Origin: Zymoseptoria tritici IPO323
Lineage: Eukaryota; Ascomycota; Dothideomycetes; Mycosphaerellales; Mycosphaerellaceae
DNA: 64,000 nucleotides
Reading direction: 5' to 3'
Assembly (NCBI RefSeq): GCF_000219625.1
Contig: NC_018218.1
Coordinates: forward strand, 5,022,001-5,086,000
Numbering within the stretch: position 1 is the stretch's first letter; every line of letters starts with the position of its first letter. The notes under the pieces were generated by a model that ran no database searches, was not told where the DNA came from, and saw nothing but the letters and a program-made list of their open reading frames with translations. Position numbers and translations under genes: made by a program. Shown here in pieces: positions 25,906 to 35,717 of the stretch.

Positions 25906-26431
25906 TCCTGGTCATGCTGGACTCGATGCGTAGTAATTCAGCAGAGGAACGCAACGCCTTCCTGTTCATGCTGAGAAAGGGTCCCAATACGAGTGTCAAC
26001 GAGACTAGGTCAATATGGAAGATCATTGGTTTTACTCAGTCTACTCGCACGGACGCAGCGCCGGATACGAGATCATCCCGGCTTCGAATACTTCTAACCA
26101 GGGGAACAACCGCCTCCCCTTGAAAGGAACCTTGTCGCATCAGGCGGTGTCCCGGAATAGACATTCTAGACCTTGGGAAGGTGGTCCAGAGGAACGCAAC
26201 GCCTTCCTGTTCATGCTGAGAAAGGGTCCCAATACGAGTGTCAACGAGACTAGGTCAATATGGAAGATCATTGGTTTTACTCAGTCTACTCGCACGGACG
26301 CAGCGCCGGATACGAGATCATCCCGGCTTCGAATACTTCTAACCAGGGGAACAACCGCCTCCCCTTGAAAGGAACCTTGTCGCATCAGGCGGTGTCCCGG
26401 AATAGACATTCTAGACCTTGGGAAGGTGGTC
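25906..26431 (+). pseudogene. Decayed copy of the 5' part of ERG6, tandemly duplicated
   Basis: The frame near 25910 reads 'VMLDSMRSNSAEERNAFL' then 'FMLRKGPNT', clearly related to 'VMLKLMHGKSAEERNAFL' and 'SMLKKDHNT' at the start of the ERG6 in this window. Downstream, another frame reads 'GIDILDLGK', resembling SAM motif I 'MTVLDVGCG'. The rest is scrambled by frameshifts. The segment from 25942 is then repeated once. No intact methyltransferase can be read, so this is a relic. Confidence 0.75.
25942..26431 (+). repeat. Two perfect tandem copies of a 245-bp unit
   Basis: 25942-26186 and 26187-26431 appear identical at every base I compared. They begin CAGAGGAACGCAACGCC and end GGGAAGGTGGTC. 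Perfect identity means the duplication is recent or maintained. Confidence 0.9.
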
Positions 26432-26632
26432 CAACGCGATTGCCTGTAATTATTCCGTCCACAGACTTGCACTTCAGCAGACCAACCACTTGTATCCTTA
26501 TATGCACCCTTCCGCCCCAGCGATTGCACGGGTATCGTCGCTCGAACAAATCTTTGACAAAGTCCTTTGCAAACGCATTCCTAAGAAGAGAACCCATTTC
26601 TTCACGCCTCCTTGCGCATCAAATCTCACACC

Positions 26633-27490
26633 ATGCTATCGAACATTGCCGTGGTGGGCTCGCTCTTCGCAGCAAAGACCGTTCATGCGTTTACTCCTCA
26701 TCGCGACCATTACAGCAACTATGCGGTATGGAGAAGGACATTTCGGTCGGCAGAACGAATGTCCGTCTAACAACTTCTAGGGCGGTGCAAGCTACGACAC
26801 CGACATCGTTGAAGCCAGCGTCGAGATCGTTCTTCCCAAGTGCTCGGTCGGCCTCCCGAAGTACGACTACGTGACATACACCAACAACGGCTGGGTCGGC
26901 ATAAGTGCATTCACGGAGGATTCTGGCCTTCTGCAAACCGGAATATCGTGCTACGCTTCCGAGACTGACGGCAAAACAACGCTGTCGTACTCCGCCTGGT
27001 CCGAGTGGGTGCCAAATGATCCCACCTACTACGAAGACTCTGACTACCAGGCCGGCGATGTGCTCACGGCCCGTGTAGTTGCCTACAACGAGTCAGCTGG
27101 AATGTCGTACATTCGCAACCACCGAACTGGCAAGGAGCATCGCACGCTTTATACCGATCAAAAGGTACCTTTGAGCATGACCGATGCAGAATGGGTCGTG
27201 GAGTCCCAATTGCTCGTGACTGAAGCCGGGCTCTCGGGCCAGCGCAATGCCGGCTTCACCCCTTGGTCTTTTAGCAATGCCTCATACAAGAAGAAAGGTA
27301 AGTTTGAGCGTCTAGACGCATCGTGTTCCTTCTGATCTTTCGAGTAGATGGTTCCACCCACCTCATGGGAGGCTCGGAGATATACAACTGTGTCCTCAAC
27401 GGAACGCAGATTTTCACGGCCACATACGAAGGCCCAGGTTGCCTGCAAGTCAATGACACCACGCCGGCCGATTACAATCCCGGCAGTTGA
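26633..27490 (+). CDS. Secreted eqolisin (family G1) glutamic peptidase
   Basis: Three exons (26633-26725, 26781-27297, 27348-27490) give 250 codons, with introns of 55 and 50 nt. The signal peptide is 'NIAVVGSLFAAKTVHA'. Eqolisins, such as scytalidoglutamic peptidase and aspergillopepsin II, use a Gln/Glu dyad. Both are present: Gln83 in 'GLLQTGIS' and Glu168 in 'TDAEWVVES'. Other family marks are 'NNGWVGISAF', 'YSAWSEWVP' and 'QAGDVLTARVVA'. The long basic propeptide of secreted relatives is very short here. The enzyme would degrade proteins outside the cell at acidic pH; by family knowledge expression is often pH-controlled, but no sites were identified. Confidence 0.85.
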
Positions 27491-27917
27491 GCGATAACTA
27501 GGTTGCAGAGAAGGGCGAATTATTCGCGACTCTAGGCGGATGCTTGACGTCCGATCTACGGAAAGCGTTCTGCATCGATCTCTTCGAAAATTGTTCGATC
27601 GACCAGCAAGGAATGACGATCGCAAGCTCACGACTTTGGTGTAGTGAAGCAACACAGCAGCACGATTCCAAGAGCTCGAATACCGTATTCTGAGATAAAA
27701 GCGAACCAACAATAAAACGCGACAAATCGAGATACATCCCTCTCTCCGCTCCCAGTCGGTCTCTCTCGCTTCCCTTCTTTCTCCGTCGACCTTCCTCCTT
27801 GTCCACCGCTCCCGTCTTCTCCAACCAAGATCCCGCACAATCGGTCCTGCCCGAGCCTCTCTGCCGTGGCCGATCTGTTGTGGTGCCACCGGCCTGGGAA
27901 TCATTGTTGTGCGTGAA
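27491..27917. other. Convergent intergenic gap
   Basis: Frames of up to 248 codons on the minus strand here lack domain content and overlap the eqolisin. I treat the gap as untranslated. Confidence 0.45.
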
Positions 27918-28121
27918 TTACGGTGGGCAATTCGGAGGCGAGAAGAACTGTTGCAAGAAATCTTGTATCTGCAAGGCTGTGAGTGGTCACCATTGGGGGT
28001 CGAGAGCTCTCACGTTGCATGGTTCATCTTTGGTTGTCTCCTGGCCCGCCTCCGGTACTGGCATGGCGGCCACCATGACGACGAGCGACGCGATGACCTT
28101 GAGGTAGGTAGTGATATTCAT
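27918..28121 (-). CDS. Tiny secreted two-cysteine protein, tentative
   Basis: ATG at 28121 opens a signal peptide ('YLKVIASLVVMVAAMPVP'). Exon 1 is 28121-28014. A 45-nt intron (GTGAGA...TTGCAG) joins in frame to exon 2 (27968-27918), which ends in TAA. The predicted protein is 52 residues, about 30 after cleavage, with two Cys that could form one disulfide ('EPCNIQDF', 'SPPNCPP'). Without splicing, a stop follows 12 codons later. No family is recognised. The intron is short and the plus strand also shows a Cys-rich frame here, so confidence is limited. Confidence 0.4.
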
Positions 28122-28743
28122 CTTGCCTTGTCGTAGACGTTCCGTGTCTTGTGTGATGGATTCGAAGTGGCAGATCTTGGTGTATCTTGGACGCTTGATT
28201 TGTTCGAGCGTGAGCGATGTTGTTGAGGGTCAGAAGAAAGTGGCACAGAGGCTTGAAGGTTGCTTATCAACGGGAGACGAACGACGGCCTCCGGTGACCT
28301 GACCAGGCTACGCAGAGACTCTTCAACATCAGGAGGGGTGAGGAGTGCTGAGATTCGTCGTGGGACTCTCATCATCACCTCATCACTTCATCGGTCAATC
28401 ACGGATCTCACCAATACGACCTGACGCTTGCAGAACTAGGATACAGCCCAGCAAGGACCAGATTGGCATTGTCACCATCGCAGGTACCGTACCACGTGCA
28501 AAGGTTGAAGCCTCTGAATGTAGAAAGTCAGCGTGCATGTCTGTCGAAGGCCGAGGGGACCCGTGGTGTAGTACCAAGCGGAACAATACGGTCACAACAC
28601 GTCCAGACTGCCCATCGCATGTGTGCATCGTCAGCACTTCTCGTTGACGCTCAGTGGCCTTACTGATGAGTTCACTGATGAGGTGGTACGACTGACCACT
28701 GAGCGTTAGCACCTTTCGATTGGTCCCTCTTCTGCAGGGTCAG
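28122..28743. other. Intergenic, left flank of the transposable element
   Basis: No supported gene. GC content is ordinary up to the element boundary at 28754. Confidence 0.4.
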
Positions 28744-28753
28744 GCATTAGTCC
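28744..28753 (+). repeat. Left 10-bp direct repeat (target-site duplication candidate), GCATTAGTCC
   Basis: The same ten bases recur at 35708-35717, just outside the opposite end of the element. Copies are separated from the perfect inverted repeats by 8 and 9 bases. Confidence 0.65.
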
Positions 28754-28761
28754 AGGGCCCT

Positions 28762-28780
28762 GCTGACCTCACAGCGCTAA
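28762..28780 (+). repeat. Left terminal inverted repeat, 19 bp
   Basis: GCTGACCTCACAGCGCTAA. Its exact reverse complement is at 35680-35698. Confidence 0.85.
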
Positions 28781-28850
28781 TCTCTCGGCTCACAGCGCTA
28801 AACTTCGGCTCACATGCCAAAAGCGGAACTCACATGCCGGAAGCGGAACT

Positions 28851-29495
28851 GTGAGCCGAGCTCTGCGGGGTAGCTGGAAAATCGATCCCTTAAGGTTATC
28901 GATAAGGTCAGGCGCTAGGATTTACTACGAATATATTAAACCAGTGCGTATTCTACAGCATGCCAAGACTACTAGCGCGGATTCGAGAAGTTCGCTCTTA
29001 CCTTCTTCTACCGTTCCTTCTACTGTCTTACTATCCACCTTACTACCTACCCCTGTAGGTAGTTAATAGGTATGTTATCCCTAACATTACGATTAACCTT
29101 ATAGGAATGCTAACATCTTAACAGCATTATTAAGAATCGAGAGTTTTAAGGACCCTATTACCTTACCCGCGACCTTACCCGCGACCTTACCGCTTACCTT
29201 ACCGCTTACCTTACCGATCCGAATTCCTACATAACAAGATGGCGAAAGAGAGACCGTTGTCTTAAACTTTAGCTTTAACGGAACAGGTAAGGACACACAG
29301 GACATTATGCATAAGGTTATCGCTGACCTTATGCAGAAATACTATAAGAAGATAGTTAAGGCATATAACAATAGATTAGAGTTTAGAGGCAAGAGTTTTA
29401 AGCTAGTATACTATTATCTATAACCTTAGCGCTAAGCTTATAGCTAACCTTCTAGGCAGGATAAACATTAGCATATAATCGTGCCGAAGGGTTAG
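28851..29495 (+). other. Possible upstream gene of the element, exons not resolved
   Basis: Several protein-like pieces appear on the plus strand: 28860-29060 ('ARIYYEYIKPVRILQHAK') and 29337-29405 ('KYYKKIVKAYNNRLEF'). The second is preceded by a 50-nt intron-like segment of the element's family (29287-29336) and followed by another (29406 to 29459 or 29471), after which the frame ends at TAG 29493-29495. No start codon or continuous model could be fixed. Confidence 0.35.
29161..29220 (+). repeat. Five 12-bp tandem units
   Basis: CCTTACCCGCGA twice, CCTTACCGCTTA twice, then CCTTACCGATCC, without interruption. The word CTTACC is also frequent in the intron-like segments of the element. Confidence 0.85.
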
Positions 29496-29507
29496 GTAAT
29501 CTGTCTA

Positions 29508-30844
29508 ATGCCGAAGAAGTGGAAGTATATAAGAGACTAATATTAGCTATAAGGTTAGCGCTAACATTATTAGGTACACTAAGGAGGCGTTCTTATCTAC
29601 CTTAAGGGACGCGAAAAACCCTACACCACCGGTTCTATATTACGCAGCAGAAATAAGTAGGGAATATTATTCTACTTAATATTATCCCTAACATTACTAC
29701 TAACCTTATTATAGTTAGACTAGAGGAGGATTCTAGCTCGGACGATGAGGATAGATTTAAGTCGATTCTCCCGTACAAGTTAGAGGGCTGGGACAAGGCG
29801 AGACTGTGCAACGTGAGCTTATTAATCACCTTATCCGTAACATCACCGCTAACCTTACCCTCTTAGGATCGCTCTACATCCTTTATTAACCTTAAGTAGT
29901 ACGTAAGGGGAGCAGTAAGAAATTAATTTTACTTAATGTTATACCTAATGTTATAGCTGACCTTATTACTAGCATCGAATCCGAGTTTCTAGTTAAGGCG
30001 AAGGCAGAGATAGAGAGTACAAGAAGGGTAGAGATCGTAGCTACTCGTCTAAGGTTATCGCTAAGACTAAGGGTAACATTATCTATAACCTTACCGCCGA
30101 CTATTTCCTAACCTTATCGCCTAGCCTAATACCGCCGGATCTTCGAAGCTACAGAGAAGGCTAGCGGCAAGCCTAGTAATCTTGTTAGCACAGTGTATAA
30201 CACCTAATCCCACGCCTAATATTATCGCTAACCTTATTACAGCCCTGCTACTCCGAAGAAACGCGGCCGGGAGGAAGATGTTAATAAAACGCCGGAAGAG
30301 CAGACTGACGGGCAGTATGTTATCTATAAGCTTATAGGTAATCTTATAGCTAACATTATTGCAGAGATAAAAACCCCTTTGGACATCCGAGAACTAGTAG
30401 CAAATCAGCGCGCACGCTAGCGGAAATTGCAGGATCTAAGTACATTATACCTAACACTACGGATGATATTATAGCTGACCTTATGACAGGCCTGGATTCC
30501 CTATGTATAAGGGCAATATTAAGTCGAAGAAGAAGAGGGGCAACAAGGGAGGAGAGGTTATTTATAGGAAGGGAGACGTAAGTTTATTACTAACATTACT
30601 AGTGATCTTATTACTAACCTTATTAAAGGTGAAATACTCCGAGGCTATGGCGCACTGCAAGACTATCTGGAATAAGGCCTTCCCGTGCGCGATCTGCAAG
30701 GATCTTAGGAATGGTAAAGTCATCTATGTTATCCTCCGTAATATCATCGCTGACCTTATTACAGCCGAATGCTTCGAAATCAAGGAGTGCCTGGGCTGGG
30801 ACTTGTTCTTAGATAGTCCGAAGCTAAGGGACCAGATTAATTAG
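29508..30844 (+). CDS. Element-encoded protein interrupted by ten related ~50-nt introns
   Basis: Eleven exons: 29508-29524, 29574-29656, 29715-29812, 29867-29895, 29973-30072, 30125-30192, 30243-30314, 30365-30439, 30490-30577, 30629-30713, 30765-30844. They total 795 nt, an exact multiple of three, and read 264 codons without a stop. Every intron begins GT and ends AG, and the exon phases fit throughout. The protein is basic and lysine-rich with acidic patches: 'MPKKWKYTKEAFLSTLRD', 'SSSDDEDRF', 'PKKRGREEDVNKTPEEQ', 'IKSKKKRGNKGGEV', then 'NKAFPCAICKDL' and a C-terminus 'LFLDSPKLRDQIN'. No known domain is recognised; the Cys pair could be part of a zinc site. Nuclear or nucleic-acid binding is plausible. 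Exons 4-5 carry the least certain boundaries. Confidence 0.55.
29525..30764 (+). repeat. Family of ten mutually similar introns (introner-like)
   Basis: Introns at 29525-29573, 29657-29714, 29813-29866, 29896-29972, 30073-30124, 30193-30242, 30315-30364, 30440-30489, 30578-30628 and 30714-30764. Three are exactly 50 nt and two 51 nt. The 3' ends follow GCTRACCTTATTACAG with small changes: CTAACCTTATTACAG, CTGACCTTATTACAG, CTGACCTTATGACAG, CTAACATTATTGCAG. Upstream parts reuse TAACATTA, TTATCC and TAATATTATC. Introns of host genes in this window share only the general splice signals. Confidence 0.6.
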
Positions 30845-31129
30845 GGTGTCTAATAAGGTTAAGCATAACCTTACAAATAACCTTATAAGCGAGCGTATAG
30901 CGCAGGAGGAGTCTGCAGTTTTATTATACCCCGGCACGCAGCGCCCGAATCCAATTATACGATAAGATCGTCCATAACCTCACCCCTAATGTTAAGTAAT
31001 TAACTCATCTCTGTCTTTATCTTCGAAGGTTAGTTTATAATAAATATAGATCCGTAGTATCAGCGATAATGTCAGCCATAGGGTCGCGAATAACATCATG
31101 TTATCCTTCTTCTTATAATCGCTCGACAT

Positions 31130-31760
31130 ATATAACTAATAGCTCTTAGACCGCGATATATACTAGAATAGCGTTTATATATATGCTCTATACGCGTTAA
31201 TTATCTATATCTATTTTATATATATAGATAATAGTTATTAAACTATGCTCGTAGCCTAATAAATACTAGAATAGTGTTTATATATATACTACTATATGCG
31301 GGTTAATCTAGTATGTCTATCTTATAGACGAGAGATACTTATTAAGCTAGCTCGTAGCCTATTGTATATTAGGGTCGCGTGTATACATATAGTTATATAC
31401 GCGTTAGTCTAGTATATCCATCTCGTAGACGATAAATAGTCTTAAAACTAAGCGTATAGCCTAACATATTATATATACTAGGATAGCGTTTATATATAAC
31501 GGTATATAGTCCCTAAACTACGCTCGTAGCCTAATATATACTAGGATAGTGCTTATATATATACTATATACGCGTTAATCTAGTATATCTATCTCGTAGA
31601 CGTTAAATAATGCTTAAACTACGCTTATAGCCTAATCTATTATTATATATACTAGAGTAGCGTTTATATACTATACAGCTATTAATATACTAGATATATC
31701 GCTCGACATATATAATAAATAGCTCTTATACTGCAATGTTAACTAGAATAGCGTTTTTAT
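31130..31760. repeat. Degenerate AT-rich tandem repeat, period about 100 bp
   Basis: The phrase ACTAGAATAGCGTTTATATA recurs with changes near 31163, 31266, 31366, 31470, 31537, 31650 and 31741. It alternates with TCTAGTATATCTATCTCGTAGACG and GCTCGTAGCCTAAT. It lies between the plus-strand gene and the minus-strand frames of the element. Copies are too diverged to give exact borders. Confidence 0.6.
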
Positions 31761-32006
31761 CCCTAATAACCCTGACCCTATTAGTCGACATAAGAAAGGG
31801 GAACCGGACTAAGGAGTCTAACATCGCGGGTGATCTTAACGATAATGTCATCTATGTTGCTATAGATAACATTATAGACGCAGTAGTCCTAGATCTGGCC
31901 CTCCTTCTAGAAGTACCCGAATCCGCGATTCATTTACCGCATTACGTACACGCTTATAAGCTAGCATATTGTCCCTATATTCGGTGTCTGTAGAAGTGCT
32001 AGAGAC

Positions 32007-34716
32007 CTAATGTTAGCTATAGTAACATCCGTAATATTACCGGTAATAATATACCTTAGTTAGGGAGGATTAGGGCCGATAGAGGTAGGAGTCTGCCTTG
32101 TAGAAGCCGAAGGAATCGATGCTAATGTCCGACTAGACCGTGGTGTCGACTATAGTGTCCGTAATGAGCTCGCGCTTAATGCTTTCCCTCGTCCACGACC
32201 CCGCGAACGACCCCGTCTACGCCCCTCTTTATAGACTCGCGAACTGTTTTGAACATTCTCTAACTACCTTATAGCTACATTGTTAGGATTAGGGGGTGGG
32301 GGGTTATCTATATTATTACCGCTGTTATTATCGCTAATATTATCTAGATGTCTAACTTCAGGGTTGTCTCTTCGTCGTTGCGCCCGCGTACGTTATTGTT
32401 CTGTACGGTCGTCCGTATTATCGCCGCTGTCGTTATCGTCGTTATTACTACCGTTCCTCTATGCGGCGACTCGAAGGCGACGACGTTCGGCCTGCTCTTG
32501 TTCCCACTTCTTTTCGCGTTTTAACGCTAGCCATGTTAGCGATGTTGTTACCCTTAATATCAGCGATAACCTTACTAAGACGTCGCAGGTTTTTCTCTAC
32601 CCGCTTCTGTGCCGAGGGATCCTTTTAGTACGTCTATTGTCTATACTTAGCTCGCCCTCCCTATTAGCTAACAGCCCGAGCATTAATTAACTTCCTATTC
32701 TTATAAGCAAGGACGAGGTTACATCCTAGGAAGGAGTTAGTATAAGATTACGCATGTTATTACTACTAATATTAGGCATAACGTTACCTTTCCCTAAGAA
32801 CTAGCCTACCTACCCCGATTGCTTATTAGAGTTCGTATTAGGGCGTTCGCTAAGCTATACCTCCCTCGGAACACGGGTAAAGTAGCTAGAGATACTATAC
32901 GCAACATACTTATTGTCCTTGTTCTGTGCCTAATTTGCGACTTCAGGATCCGGGTATGCTGCTTAATGTTAGCCACGAGGTTATCGGTAAGGCTATTAGT
33001 AACGTTACCTACCCCGCAAAGTATGTACTAATCCCTAATACTCTTCCTATGTTACTGCTGTCGTAAGTAACTTTATCTAGCTAACAGCTTCCCGAAGGGC
33101 TGGGTTCTTGCCGAACTTCTCGTCGATATTGCGAAAGAAGTGAACACGGCATATTATAAGAACATCTCGTAGATGTTCTCGCTAGTCTCCAGCGAGGTTT
33201 TAACTAGGGAGTTTAATATCCTCGAGGTATTAACTAAGTCCTACTATTATATTAGGACGGTACTAAAGGATAAGCTTACGGCTGAGGTTATAGATAGGAT
33301 TATAGAAAGGATTATTAGCGAAGGTATCCTTAACATTACCTACCTAAATGTTGCTCTCCGGACTAGTCGCTCTTAACACACGCAAAGCCCCGGCCGTGGA
33401 TATGCCGCTAATAAATCCGCTCCTTACTAAGGACCCGGGCAAGTATATCGAAGACACGATAGAATAGCCGTCGCCAGAATTGGTCCCTACGGAAGTTTCC
33501 ATATACGCGACAAAGAGGGAAAACTAGAAAAGAATTAGTAACCTTATAGGTAACATTATTACCGAGGTTATGCATAAGGCTATAGGTTATCTTACTATAG
33601 TTGCTTTCGCCTTCGCATATAAAGAGCACCTCGTTATCTTGGGTAATGCGATGTTCGAGACGTTTAAACGTTATATCGATCTCGAAAGCGGTTAAACTAG
33701 CCTAGATCTAAGCTTAATCGTCGAACATACACACAACGATCTATTGCTCGAGGTTATCGCTATACTAGATGTCGCGGAGGTATTGCTAAGGTTACCCGTG
33801 AGCTAGGGGATAAGGTTATACATAATATTACGGTTAATCTTACCTTATCGGCTGGCTTTTCCTGCTCTACTATCCAAACCTAGTGCAGGGTTTGCACCGA
33901 CCGGCTACCCGGCTATGTAAGGACCTTTATCTTACGGATTATGCTGCCTACGATATTATTGCAGTTTAAAGCATTATAAACATCCTCTAGTGTTTCGACA
34001 TTGTGTAACTTAATCCACGCCTTTACGAGAGGGTTAACTCTGAATTTGTCTAATAATGTTAGCTATAATGCCACACATGATCTCGCCGATAATGCTATAC
34101 TTGTTATCAAGGTTAGGTCCCTTGTCCTAAGCAAAACATTCTAGATCTCGTTCCGGATCTGCGTAGGCAGCTTATTCGGGCTATTTAAAGGATAGTTATA
34201 TATCCCTTCCGCAACGAGAATTATCGTTAGAGTTCTGTTAAAGTCGAGTAGCACTAGCTATGTAAATTTTGCTTAACATAGCACTCGTTGTTAAACAAAT
34301 TAGCTAACACCGGTAGGATAATACTTTCCTATAATCTTATTAGCAAGGTCGCTACTAAGGTCGGCGGTGTTGTTATAAGTAACGCTATTAGTAATAATAG
34401 CGATGTCCTTATACATAATGTAATCGATAACCTAGTTAATAAGCTTACCGCATATAAATCTCCGGCACTAGTTGCCCTTATAGGCATAGCACTCGTCTGC
34501 CGGTAGTGTAACAGCATAAGGATTGTTAAAGAGCTCGTCGAATTAATTAAGACTAAAGTGACCGTTCGGCGCAAACCACTTATGTATATACAGAGGTGCC
34601 GTATAGTAGTCGTAGTAGATATACTAGATAGAAGCGCTAAAGTAGTTAAGAACGTTCTGTAATAACATCTAGGTGCTTAGCTATAACATTAGCCGGGACA
34701 GTATAGATAATCTTAC
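32007..34716 (-). repeat. Further introner-like segments on the minus strand
   Basis: On the minus strand the same kind of segment is seen at 32007-32054 (48 nt, GTATAT...CTAACATTAG), 32527-32575 (49 nt, GTAAGG...CTAACATGGCTAG), 34050-34100 (51 nt, GTATAG...CTAACATTATTAG) and 34657-34716 (60 nt, GTAAGA...TTATTACAG). Orientation agrees with the minus-strand frames around them. Confidence 0.5.
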
Positions 34717-35600
34717 CGGTGTTATATCCTATCGGAAAATTATCATACAGGTCGCTAGATAAGGCGTGCATACACGGGAGTTTTAAAAACAGTTGTAAAT
34801 CGCAGTAAATTCGATGTTAGCACGTGCGCGGTTATCTATAGCCTTATGTACGGCAGCACCCTGTCGGTTACGGATAGCTCGGTATTACATCCACTCTTGC
34901 TCGTCTGCATTCGAGTAGAATCGATTAATAACCTCTAGTACGATATGCTCGTAGTGTTTAATACTACTGCACTGTTTTACAAGTCGAAGGACACGAGCGT
35001 TTCTAAGGAAAGGGCTTGTCGACATATGCGGACCTTTAATCCGCTTGTTCGCATATTAGATCTGGCGATGTTAGCGATAGCATCAACTGTGAGGTTACCC
35101 CTAACCCTATCGCCGAGCTTATCGATAATGTCTATACCGCGCCCTAGATCTCCTTTAGGATAATCTTGTCTGTAGCTAGTCGGATCTCCGGGATTGCTTA
35201 TATATCGATAATATAGGCGATGCTATGCGGTGCGGTTCTTAGATATTCGGGAATTAGAACGTAATGTTCAATCTTAAAGGCACATGTACGTTCGGAGAGG
35301 TAGTATAGGATTCGACGTCCCTATTTATCGAAATTAGCTATAATGTCGCGCGTAACCTTATAGATAATGTCTAGGGTAATATTAGCTATAACGTTAAGTT
35401 ACATTTGCGACCCCTTCTACCTACCTGCCGAAGTCTTATAATGCCGCGGCTTATTGTTGCTCGATAACCTAATAGGCCGTAGGGTTCTGTAGGTTTCGAG
35501 AGACAAGAAATAGATTATAAGGACGCTATGCCGCCATATTGCAATGTAGGTAATAGAATGTACGATGTCGGTAATAATGTTAATGTAACAGTAAGGATCT
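32100..35600 (-). pseudogene. Decayed minus-strand gene(s) of the element
   Basis: Protein-like stretches on the minus strand are broken by TAA and TAG. Around 34600-34450 it reads 'YIYYDYYTAPLYIHKWFAP', 'FDELFNNPYAVTLPADEC' and 'YAYKGN', with stops where Gln would fit. Around 35000-34850 it reads 'IKHYEHIVLEVINRFYSNAD'; around 35330-35170 'ILYYLSERTCAFKIEHYVLI'. TAA/TAG in place of CAA/CAG is what C-to-T change at CpA (repeat-induced point mutation) produces. I do not recognise the protein, though its size and position suggest the transposase. Exon borders are only partly resolved. Confidence 0.45.
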
Positions 35601-35679
35601 CGGGAAGCTCGGCTCACAGTAAAAATCTTTGCATCTAAGTACGGATGTTACCCGCGTTTAGCGCGGATTTACCGAGATT

Positions 35680-35698
35680 TTAGCGCTGTGAGGTCAGC
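35680..35698 (-). repeat. Right terminal inverted repeat, 19 bp
   Basis: TTAGCGCTGTGAGGTCAGC, the exact reverse complement of 28762-28780. Confidence 0.85.
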
Positions 35699-35707
35699 TA
35701 CACCCAC

Positions 35708-35717
35708 GCATTAGTCC
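35708..35717 (+). repeat. Right 10-bp direct repeat, GCATTAGTCC
   Basis: Matches 28744-28753 exactly and sits nine bases outside the right inverted repeat. Confidence 0.65.

Larger units (their letters stand above)
28754..35707. mobile_element. 7-kb AT-rich DNA transposon with terminal inverted repeats, superfamily unknown
   Basis: The ends carry a perfect 19-bp inverted repeat (GCTGACCTCACAGCGCTAA at 28762-28780, complement at 35680-35698), flanked by a 10-bp direct repeat. Just inside, the ends stay similar (TCTCGG and GCTAAAC words) and contain CGGCTCACA at 28786 and 28806, its complement at 28850, and another near 35610; these are possible transposase sites. The left half encodes a spliced gene on the plus strand, the right half decayed frames on the minus strand, with a degenerate AT satellite between. 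A 10-bp duplication would suit Mutator-like elements (9-11 bp), but I recognise no MULE transposase. Composition is TA-rich, unlike both flanks. Confidence 0.75.

Noticed and set aside
27158..27904. Minus-strand 248-codon frame overlapping the eqolisin 3' end
   Set aside because: Arg/Ser-rich shadow without homology signal; partly antisense to a confident exon.
27799..28107. Plus-strand Cys-containing frame (with 'KNCCKKSCICK')
   Set aside because: Looks defensin-like by Cys content but has no signal peptide and no good start; the minus-strand spliced model explains the DNA better, though not with certainty.
30503..30844. Unspliced 113-codon frame inside the transposon
   Set aside because: It is open only because two 51-nt introns happen to be multiples of three without stops; their translation is a Leu/Ile run unlike the exons.
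33173..33376. Plus-strand 67-codon frame in the right half of the element
   Set aside because: Its Ile/Val-rich part is translation of an intron-like segment, not protein.
28754..35707. The AT-rich block as centromeric or simple RIP wasteland
   Set aside because: Exact inverted termini, flanking direct repeats and a frame-consistent spliced gene show it is a defined element rather than undifferentiated decayed DNA.
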